The notes beneath the pieces are model-generated. The model searched no databases, was not told the origin of the DNA, and saw only the letters and a list, made by a program, of their open reading frames with translations. This document shows positions 40,301 to 52,300 of a stretch of 64,000 bases of DNA, one piece after another. Each line of letters starts with the position of its first letter. Positions within the stretch are counted from its first letter, which is position 1. Source of the stretch: Phorcus lineatus (taxonomy: Eukaryota; Mollusca; Gastropoda; Trochida; Trochidae); NCBI GenBank assembly GCA_921293015.1, contig OV121091.1, positions 25,962,839 through 26,026,838 of the forward strand, given 5' to 3'. Both the position numbers and the translations under genes were made by a program.

Positions 40301-43300
40301 TTAACTGAAGTCACAACTTGTAATGAAAGAGAATTATCAAAGATTGGCAACTATTAAGTAAATTATATTCCATAAATCCACATGAAGGTTTGGGACAATA
40401 AATTTTTATATACATATACATGACATTGTCGATCTAGATGTTAGAATAAATTGGATGTAATGTAAAACATTAAAAAGAGCATTTTATGACTCAAACCTGT
40501 TTATGCCTTCCAAAATTATTTGAAGGCTATTGATAAAAATTATGAATCAGGGCCTAGATTTTCAAAGCTCTCTTAGCACTAAGATAGTCGTAAGTACCAT
40601 ACATTAACAATCTGGCTTACGACTATCTTAGTACTAAGAGAGCTTCGAAAATCTAGGCCCTGATTCATAATTTTTTTTTCATTTGCATGATTTAGTGATC
40701 TTATTTTATACTTAATCTGTTAAGGACATAATGATGTCACCTTGAGTTAGTTTCAATGTTGAACTGCTCCACGTAATGAACACTGATCCTCTCGTTAGCT
40801 GGGGCTGTGATGACCCACGTACAGTCAACATTATGTGGGTAGTTGGCTGGGTAGTTGGGTGACATCATGTATCCACTTCGCACTGCATTAGTTAGAGTAA
40901 GACTTCCACCACAGGTCACTGTCACCTCAGAGTAGACAAGTTGGAAGCCGACGTTGTTTATAGACCCGTCCGAGACAAAATTGACAAAGAGGCGGTTACT
41001 GGAAGTCTGGAGAGTGGCTGGTCGGATACTGCCACAGTAACGGCCTTGTGTATTGGCCCGATTAGTTCCATTGCCGAGTGGTGGGGATGCAGAGTTTCCA
41101 CCATTGAGAAGCTTGAATAATAATAATAATGATGATGAATATGATGATGATGATGAATATGATGATGATGATAATGAAAGCCTTATGTTGAAACATAAGT
41201 AGGAAAGCTTATAGGACAACCTAGTTTATTGAATAAATTCAGTCTTTTTTTGCAACAACTGAAACTTATTGTGCTTATTATATTTAGAGGTATATATCTT
41301 GATTGAAATTATTTTTAAATAATATTATCAATGTTTTTTTTTCTTAATGCTTACCATCAGCAGATAACGGTTTTAGCAAATTTAACTCACCATGACATAA
41401 TCAGTGTCACAAGCAGCGGTACTCGGAATGTTGAAAGAGCTGTTGAAAGTAACAGAGATTGTACGACCAGCAAGCACACTAACGCTCCAGGAACAGTTGG
41501 AGTTGCTGTTGTAGTTGTTGGGGTAGTTTGGACTCCTGATGACTCCTGTTGATGCTCTTGGTAGAACTCCTCCACACGCTGTTTGGAGACGTAAGATATA
41601 ATATGAAATATGAAATAGACGCAAGATTCTTCAAATTTTAAAATGAAAATTTGAAAAGGTGAAGTTAGTTACAAGAAACCTGAAATTTGAATCTTAAAAT
41701 GGGATGCATGAAGTGTGAAAAAATATAGGGAAATAAAAATGTATTATGTGAAAGCAGAAATGTGAATCTTCAAATGTAAGTATGAAATTTGGAACCTGAA
41801 TTGTGAATCTTGAAATGTGACAAAGTGTGAAAACATTGAATATGAAACTCAAATGACACATCCGAATTGTGAAACTTGAAATGTGAAGCATTAAACTTGA
41901 ATCTTGAAATGTGAAGAATGAAGTATTAAACACAAAATGTGAAACATGCACAAATGTTATTTTGAAAAATGGAATTGACCTGTTTGGTATGTCATTGAGA
42001 ATCCTGTTCTGGCAACACTAGAGTCTGTCCTGAACTGCACGGTCATCACATTCCTTGAGCTGTAAATGATGTCAGCATTTGGTTCTCGGCCACAGTATGT
42101 GCCAAGGACAGTGCCAAAACTTGATGTACCTGACAAAATAATATGCAAAATTTGTAAATCTAATCAAAACTTACTTATTTGCTGTTTAATAAAAACTTTG
42201 ATTCTTTGTCATCTTTTATATCAACTTTAGGAAACAGTTAAAAATTATATTTAATAATTAGCTACTTTTGTCCTAATCGAAAAAATCAATGAACATTTGT
42301 GACAATAATCGATTACATCTGACGTGTAAGCAAATGTGAACAAAATCATATTCTGTAGTTTTCTTGTTATCAAGCTACTTAGAGATAGTCTTCATGCTAA
42401 TGGATTAAGTCTAGAAAGACTATTTAGATAATCGACCTGTAGATGACTTAAGTTCTCTCAAAAAGTTTTTTTGATATATTTATCTTACAGGATTCACTAA
42501 ACTTAATGTCATCCATATATGACTTTGGAAAGATATATGAAGGTCTAAACACAAGATTATGAGCCTGGGGTCAGTTTTATTCATAACATTTTTTTGTCTA
42601 CATACTATCGTAAAATTTGAGGTAGTCGTAGTTGCAAGAGCTATGAGTCTCGAGGTCAATGCTTGTAATGTTGAGGGCAATCCGTGATCCTATGGTTGTC
42701 GAAATGGCCCAAATACAGTTTAGACTGTTGCCATAGCTACTGGGGTAACCAGGTGATGTAAGAGTTTGAGCTGTTCCCGTAGCAACAAGACTACCACCAC
42801 ATCCAGGAACTGAAATCAAACAATGAAAATGTTGACATGGCAGCAGGATAATCATTTGATTAGTTCTTTCACATAACTAAATAGGTTGATTGTGCTAAAA
42901 AAAAAATGTAAAATAGCATGAAGCCAAGCAGAAAAATACAAATCAAAGAATGAAAAACTGATAAGTTTTAGGAACTCTCTTGGTATCGAAATTAGGATTG
43001 ATCATTGTTTTTCATTGTCCTTATGATGTTACCTGGAGTAGAGGCACTGGGAGACGGGGTGGATACAGGGTTCTGATTGGTGGCTGTCCAGTTCAAGAGG
43101 AACCCGGTTCCAGATGCAGAGAAATCGGTGTGGAACTCTACTCTCAGCAGGTTGGATGTTGTCACAACCGGTGCAGGGATTGTTGTGGCACAGAATCGTC
43201 CTAAGACTGGACTTGTTGCCAAATTGCCATCACGCAACTGATGAACAGAAGAACAGAAGAACATTATAGGAGGTCTTGGACAGTCTCTTCACCAACAGCT

Positions 43301-46300
43301 ACGGAGTGCAGCTTGTTAGTGTCTCCTGTTCTTCATTACACGTTTATATCTCTATCTCTTGAAGGCATTTTAGCAAGTTCAATTTACCCGACTATCAGAT
43401 CTAGCGTGCAAATGGTTTTCAAGTAATAGTAAATCTGACAATCTTCTTGTCACAAATGATAGAATTTCACCATTATTTCCATTAGAATATTTGTTAGTAA
43501 TATGATAATTAAACCTTGTCGCTGATATTATGATTTAGAGTTTCGCTAAGCCAATAAGAAAGAGTACTTGTGTTAACACTGTAAGCTGACATATTGATAA
43601 CACCAACTGACAATATAACCAGTTTGTGGATGAAGCATGATAATGTTTCTGGAAAAAGAAATGTATACATGAAAATGGTTCTTACCCGAACATAATCATA
43701 GTAGCAGTTTCCTGACGCAGAGACTTCAATGTCCATGGCAATAAAGTTGACCCTGATGCGCATGCCAACAGTGGTGGTAACAGTCCAGGCGTAGTCCACC
43801 CGGTGGGGGTACTGACCGGGGTAGTTTGGAGAGGCGATTTGTCCCGATGTGCCACTGATGTCTCCTCCAAACACTAGAATGATCATGAGTTGATAGTTGA
43901 TATTCAGTAAGTTAGGGCAGGTGGTTAGATACTCCAACACAGGAATTCTTCCTGGGATTTATTTTTTGCCCTGGGGTGTGCCTTATTACTGGCTCTGCTT
44001 GTTATGCACTATACTATACTATACTATACTATACTATACTACATTTTACTACACTACACTACACTACACTACACTACACTACACTACACTATACTATACT
44101 ATACTATACTATACTATACTATACTATACTACATTTTACTACACTACACTACACTACACTACACTACACTACACTACACTACACTACACTATACTATACT
44201 ATACTATACTATACTATATACAATTTTGTCAAGTCATGGATTTTCCTGCCCCTTCTTCACTACCCGTCCAAATATAATCTAATTCCCTCAGCACAGCCAA
44301 TCCATACCATTCAGGCTTACATTTGTTATCCATGGAAACTTATTGGTTTATAATGTTAAAACAAATCATTGATGACATGAAGATTTAGGCAGGCACCCCA
44401 CTGATTGTGATAAATGTCAGCAAGGTTGAAATTAGCCAGTGTTGGAGATTGGCCCGAGTTATGTCTTGCATGATAAATTGTGAGAAACCCTTCAAATAAC
44501 ATTTGTGGCTATGCATATCAATAAAAACTGTATTGTTGTCTGCAATGTGACAACTATAGGTGGTATATTGCATATACTCAAAGTTTCTGCATGACAAAGT
44601 TCCTGAGATCAGTGGTAAAATGATCATTGATCAAAACATGCACCCTGTCACAGTGAAATGAAGTTTACAATGATTCAAGCTTATCTGAAAGAGGCTAACC
44701 TGATGAATAGGAACCAAGGAATCCTGTTCCAGTGACTAGATCGTCAGATCGGAACTTCATCCATAAGCTGTTGACAGCAGTCATGTTGGCAGGGAGCGAG
44801 GAGCCACAAAATCGACCAATCAGAGGTCCCGTAGCTCCACCGCTCCGCATCTCCACGTAATCCATGTTACAGTTTGAGGAGTACTGCAGGGCAAATGCAC
44901 TGAAACACCGCAAAATAACATAGTGATTATTGTTGTATGATAATCATCAAAATAATGTCATTTGAAATTAAGGGCCATATTGTCAATTCTACTTACAAAA
45001 TTCTTGGGGGAAAATATATTTAAGCATATGTTAATACATAGATAATATTTTCCTAACAATACATATATGTAATCATTGACCAAATGTCAAATTAGTAAAA
45101 GTACACAATATTTTCTAATTTGCCAGTGATGATAAAAAAAATGGTGGAACTTGATAAAACATTTTTTTTTACTAAAAGTTTTAGTTTTTTGGTTTTACCT
45201 GAAGGCAAACATGATTGAGTTGCCTGGCGAGGAGCGGACAGTCCACACACATTCTGTGCTCATTGGGTAACTGTTGGGGTAGTTGGGACTGGTGAGGGAG
45301 CCGCTCTGGGCTGTGTAGGTTCCACCGCAGCCTGCACAGGGTTAACAGAACACAATCTGTGAGTATTGACCCTTCACTGGCTGATGAGGTAATTATACAT
45401 ACTCATCACTATTTTCAGGTTTGAACATATAAAAATGGTTGGTTTGAATACCTTAATAACACTAAACGTTCTTAATTTTAGTGACTGAAAAAATTTCATC
45501 ATGTCTTACTAGAAGAAGACTTGGTGTAAACAGCCCGGAATCCACTTCTCTGGAAGGACCTGTTGGAGACGAAGATTAGGAAGAGAGCTGAACCCTGGGA
45601 GCGGATTGGGGCGGGCACAGTGCTGCCACAGTATGTTCCGATTTCCGGCGAATTGGCGTCGTTGCCATCTAAAACTTTGACGTAGTCGCGGCTGCAGCTG
45701 TCTGCACTCTCTACATCCATGTGTGTGAATGTCAGGGTAATTCTGTCAGCTGTAGAACAATCATAAATGAATTTGAAATATACAGTACTTCTCTTTTTAT
45801 AACACTTTCTTCATCACCAACCATGGGAAATGAATTGAATCGGTTTGTAATATGTTTATTACAACAAATCTATTCACTTTGAGTATGAGTATGAGGTTTG
45901 AGTATGCAGTCATAGTAGTGTATGAAATAAGCCTGAAAAGTTACCAGTCCAAAAATTTGATATGACAATTAATGATAGGGCAAATTTAAATAAAACCTCC
46001 AAAAGTAACTAGCCCAAAAGTTACGAGCCCAAAAGTTACAAACCCAAAAGTAACCAGCTTATGGACTTTCATACACTTGCCATAGCTCATGTTACTGAAG
46101 AATATCTCAGCATTAAAAGAACTTTGAAAGTCTGGACCCCACACCATCTACTCACTGTTGTGGTCGGCCTGTATGAGCCAGCTGCAGTTGCTATTCGCCT
46201 CGTAGTTGTTGGGGTAGTTGTTGGAGAAGATTTCACCGTCAGTCTCAGCATTCTTCACTCCTCCACATCCTGTAGCATTGCATTGTGGATATTTCATTTC

Positions 46301-49300
46301 AATGTTTTTAGCTATCATTGAAAATCTTATGGGAAATGATTGCATATATATCAACTTTTCCCATCTCTTGCAAATGACACTTTAACACTAGAGTATCATA
46401 AGTCAGTGGCCAATCCCTCAGTTTTAATTAGTTCAAATTTCTGCAAATTGCTCAGTTTTCACAATTTATCAACATTGTTTAAATGTAAATAAAATCTTGA
46501 CTATGTTGTATATGAGACTAAAAAGGATGATTGATAAAAAATTTCTGAAATTTGTTGGGCTATCATATCATTTTTCCACCAACCCCAAACCAAAAACTTG
46601 CCAAATAAAGACAATAATTCTAATAGAACCCAAGTGAGAAATTATCTCTCCTGGGGGCCTGAGTAGTTTCTCTAAGCTCATTCAGAGCAATGACAACAGA
46701 AGTTACCTGTTATATAGTTAGCCTTGAAGCCTCGAGCTGAGATGGATCTATCAGTGCGCATCCTGACATACATCTGGTTGCTGGAGGAACGGTAGGTGAC
46801 AGGAGATGGGAGGGACCGACCACATGTCCGCGCTAGTTCTGTCGCGTTGTCATTGATTCCATCATACACCTGAAGACATGAGTTTTATTCATTAATTCTT
46901 CTGTTGTGTTATTGATATCATCACACAGCTACAATCAAGAAGAATTTATTTATTAAATATTTGTTGTGCAGCCCTTGTGCAATCCTTGATCACAAAGTAA
47001 GCAGTAAATTCTATTTATTCATTGCTATCTCATTATAAGGTTGCAGCTGTTAAATACCTTGAATTTTTTTTAATGCTTTTTACTGTTAAAAAGGGCATAT
47101 TCTTATCTAAGTATTTAGGAAATAATTCTGGGAGTTCCTTGCCTTGCATCGCCAAAGTACTCATAGAAGCAAGTATGCAATGCACAGCTATGCAATGTAT
47201 CTTCCCTCTACAAGGTTATATGGTAATAAGAATACCCATCAGCTGATGCAATGCACTTTCTCACTTGATTTGAAGAGGCAGTAGCATACAATTCTTTTTA
47301 ACCAATTGTGAGACAATGTATTTTACTCAAAAGTTCTAAAACGATAAATGAACGTAACCTGAATATTGAGATATTTGATCCTTTGAAGATAATACTTATG
47401 GCACAAATTAATATCTAACGGGAACATTTGAATTAAAAAAATTTAAACTAAAGGTTCTGTTGCCCCTTTAATGGAAACTACAAATCATTGCATCTGAACA
47501 AAATCTATTTCTCAGATATTCATTAGGCTGCTAAGGCTGAAATATTGACAAAGTGGCACTAAACATTCACTTACTCACTCTTGTATTACTTAGAAGGATT
47601 CCATCAATTATGTCAACGGTCAACATAAAAGAGCGTAAAAAATGATCCCAAAATGTTCATCAAGCTTTCAATCAATAACGTTCTTGGACAGGTAAGAAAA
47701 CATGGAAGTAATTACTTACTTTAAATTCTAAAAAAATTAAAAACCTGGTAATCTTAATTAAATTTAGGGAATATTCAAATAGGATATTAAGGAAGACTGC
47801 TACATAAATCTTATGAGAATAACATAACACACAAAATGTTAAATGTAAAGACATAAAATTCTGTATACATGCTCTAATAAAGTGCCTCGCAATCTAAACA
47901 AAGACAGAGACACTGTATAAGGATGTTAAAATCCAAATACATACCCCAACATAGTCAAATCGGCAGGTAGAAGAAGACTCCACATCAAAGTCGACAAAGG
48001 TGATCTCTACAACCCTGTCTTGGGCCACAGTGAGGAGCCACTGACAGTCTGTGTTGTGCGGGTAGTTCGAGGGGTAGTTCTTGGACACGATAGTGCCACT
48101 TGGGGTACTGAAGTTTCCGCCACACCCTTGAGTTAAGAAATGGTAAGGTTTGTTTAATTTAGATGGTGATAATTAATGTATTTAGAAGTGAAAATTAGGT
48201 AGAAAAAGCAAGTTTTTCTGGAGAACATCTTCTTCATTACAATGTTTCGTAGAATATGCTTACTCCTTCATCGGGTGGGAAGTAGGGAATGACACAGTGA
48301 CACAATTACACCCTTAAAGTCAACAGTGGTGACGTGAAAAAAATATTTTGGTGTCACCAGATTTAATACAATCTGTCTTTCTTAGGAAACTGATATGAAT
48401 ATCAATGATGTTACAAATGATGTTCAAAGTTTTGTAAAACTCCAACTTATTCAACTAATCGAACTAATCACATAAAATTGTATGATCCACTCGCTCGTGT
48501 GATAATCTCACCTCCTGTTACTGCCACATATGAAGCGTTGAATCCTGTTCCTGCCACACTCGAGTCACTCTTGAATCGGACAAACATGGTGTTACCTGTT
48601 GACGAGAGAGTCTGGGGTGTGGTCTGGGTGTGACACAGGTGGGCTAGTCTTGGGGCAGAGGTGTCTGGCCCTCCATAGATCTGCAGGAAACATAATAATT
48701 AAAACATTAGCTGCTGGTATCAGAATACACTGTCCTAGATTATCATCTATAGTGGTTATATGTAGACTGTTAACCTCATTCACACTATGTGACATAATTA
48801 ACTTCTGAAGATCAATCAAATTACTTTACAAACAAAATATGATTGAATGTTTCAGATCAGGCCAGGTTCAAACATCCAATGAGCATTAACAAAGATTTGT
48901 AAGCAGGATGATAATTGATAATTTTAATAACTTAATATTGCATTATATTGACTGAGGTAAATTGACAAGAATGATTTAGTATACTGTTAGATATTATCCA
49001 AGAACGTTTATTATATTTATTATATATATATTTATATTATTTATATTATCAAGGTAACCTTAAAATAACCTTATGTAGTATGTGTTGTGCAATGACTCAA
49101 AGGATTAAAAACAGTCATAGATATGTTTGATTGGGATTTCTTACATCAAGGACATCGTAGGCACAATTTGAGTGAGACTCAAGGTCAAAGGTTGGGATTG
49201 TGACCGTGATGTAGTAGCCTGTTGGGACGGTGATCCTCCATTCACACTGCCGTCTGTGGCTGTACTGCTGAGGGTAGTTTGGACTCGTGAAGAATCCAGT

Positions 49301-52300
49301 CATGCTGGTCAAGTCTCCACCACACCCTGCAACAACATCAACAACAACATGTGTCTGGAATGACTTCTTGTAGAGATCAAACACAATGTGTCTGTGGTAT
49401 CATTTTTTCCTCTTGTAGAGATCAAATACAATGTGTCTGTGATATCATTTTGTCCTCTTGTAGAGATCAAATACAATGTGTCTGTGGTATCATTTTGTCC
49501 TCTTGTAGAGATCAAATACAATGTGTCTGTGGTATCATTTTGTCCTCTTGTAGAGATCAAATACAATGTGTCTGTGGTATCATTTTTTCCTCTTGTAGAG
49601 ACCAAATACTATGTGTCTGTGATATCATTTTGTCCTCTTGTAGAGATCAAATACAATGTGTCTGTGATATCATTTTTTTCTCTTGTAGAGACCAAATACA
49701 ATGTGTCTGTGATATCATTTTGTCCTCTTGTAGAGATCAAATACAATGTGTCTGTGATATCATTTTTTTCTCTTGTAGAGACCAAATACAATGTGTCTGT
49801 GATATCATTTTGTCCTCTTGTAGAGATCAAATACAATGTGTCTGTGGTATCATTTTTTATCTTACATAGACCAATAACAATGTGTCTGTGATATTATCAT
49901 TTTTTATCTGACATAGAACAATAAAAATGTGTCTGTGATGTCATAATGGTTCTTGAATAGAACAACTAATTGTGTCTGCAAATTGCCACCTTATTTTGTC
50001 ATGAAAAGATGCATAAGTGGTGTAAGTCATTTTCACATAAACATGTGTTAGTAACCTCATCTATGTTCTTCTATGACATATGATTGGTTCTTGTGAAAAT
50101 AAAAAAAGAAATTCTTTTTACAATGTCTATTTTTTCTGACATCTTTTGTCTGTACATGAACATTTTAAACACTATACAATATTCAAAGTTGATAGTGCTC
50201 TATGAAATTTGTTATAATTCCCTTACCGTTAGTGACCCACTGCAGCCGGAATCCATTAGCCGCAACAGAAGCATCAGAGATGAAGTTGATGGACACGGTA
50301 CGACCTGACGATGTCAGCGCTGGTGGGATGGTGTTCCCGCAGTAGCTACCCAGCTGAGTGCTGCTTGGTGAATCACCATCAAGGATCTGGGGAGAGATAT
50401 TGTATGAAATTGATTAAGAAGACTTTATTGCTTAAGATCTATCATTAGTGTCATCAACAGACTAAAGTGCACATAACCTCATGACTTAAGATATATGCTT
50501 GGTTTTATTATATTGCGATGTTTACACACATATTACTGGTGAGGTTTCAACCATTGTTCATACACTCTTTCAATGGCAATGTAAAATTAGGTGAATCCCA
50601 CAATCTCAACTTCCAATGATAATTCAGTCTTCACTAAAACAAGAAAATTTGCAACCCTGATAGGATATTTATTCGTGCCTCCATGTAAAAAAAAATATAT
50701 GCTCAATTTATCCTTGTAAATGGAATAGAGCCATCAGATGTGGAATTATACTAACTTCTATAGGATGACAAAACCTATTGGTCCAGAGCCAAAAGCACTT
50801 ACAACTATATTGTCCAAAAAGATAGGAAAGGTTTATTGGAAAAGCCTGATAAAAAAACATAAGAGTAAAGTACCCGGAGGTAATCATATCTGCAGGACGA
50901 ATGGGACTCCATGTTGAAGTTTGTGAAGGAAATGTTGAGGGTGTTGCCCAGTGTTGTCTCGATTGTCCAGGTACAGTTGCGGTTGTGTGGATACGCATTT
51001 GGGAAGTTTGGACTTTCAATTACACCAGTAAAGGAAGTCAATCTGGTATTGCAACCTGAGGAAGAATTTAATATTCTAGAAATCTGGATCGTTTTAGAAT
51101 TGTATCATACCTGTTCACTTTGTTCTATAATTGTATTTCCATTATAAAACTTTAGATTTATGTTCATGATAATAATATAGGAATATATCAATTGAAAAAT
51201 ATTGAAACTATTTAGAATTTGTTTTATTGATGACAATTAAATTTTGATAATTTATCAACATAACAGATTATATTAATTACAGTATCACTAACACAAAAGT
51301 TATCAATAGATGTGATTAAAATATTTCAATCTTTAGACCACTGGATACTTTCAGCTTATTACTGAGCACATCCAAATTTTAAAATTGTAACGCATTTGTA
51401 TTTTTCATTGTAAATTATTCCACTTTTTTGTTATGAACAGAATTGATAAAATATATTACAAATATTCTTATCACTTATCATTCTCTATCTACGTCTGAAA
51501 GCTGAATTTGACCATTTTGAAAATTTACTTGAAGTGTAGAAGGCGAGGAATCCACGTCCGGAGATAGAAAAATCAGTCCTGTATTTGATCCAGAGTTTAT
51601 TGGAGACGGAGGTGACGGGGGCAGGGACCTGGTTCCCACAGTACTTGGCCAGCTGTGTACCTGTGGAGCTGCCGTCTCGGATCTACACCGGAGAAGTGGA
51701 GGAAAATTATTTATTTCCATTTGTACAACAATGACAGCTACTCATTGGCCAAAACTATTGGATCATTAACTCGCACACAAAATAAACCTCTGTACAAAAT
51801 TGGCGGACACCAGGTAACTCTAACAAGCCACCACTGACATTAACCAGCATTTGGCAGGCAGACAGGCAGGCAACTATTTCAAGCACTGCATGGAAAGGGA
51901 GTGTAGTTACTCGTCCATAAAGTAATGCAACAAATGTATGAATAAATTGTCTGCTAATTTAATAATTATTACTTAGAGTGAAAGCCCAATTGATACTGGT
52001 AATAAATTGGTCCTACCTGGACATAATCAAAATAGCAGGTGCTGTGGGATTCCATGTCAAAGTCAGTGAAGGTGAGAACAATTCGGCTTCCTCTTGAAGT
52101 TGTGATGGTCCAGAAGCACTCAGCATTGTGTCCGTACGCCATTGGGTAGTTGGGTGAGATGAAACTTCCTGTTGGAGTTGTTAAGTCTGCTCCACAGCCT
52201 GGGTGTAAGGATTTAAGGTGGTTATACAATGAGTAACTAAGTAATTGAAATATTGAATATCCTGTTATTCTGTTCCCCATTCTTTTCACTTCATGATATA

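Noticed and set aside
43897..44353. Tyr/Thr-rich open frames in three phases
   Set aside because: Product of the pentanucleotide repeat; no start context, splice signals or homology.
49366..49860. Possible CRISPR-like array
   Set aside because: Units are adjacent, with no unique spacers, in eukaryotic intron DNA: a minisatellite.
49351..49891. Long open frames on both strands (about 170 codons) within the 45-bp repeat
   Set aside because: They arise because the unit is a multiple of three and lacks stops; the region lies in a cubilin intron and the peptide is a simple repeat.
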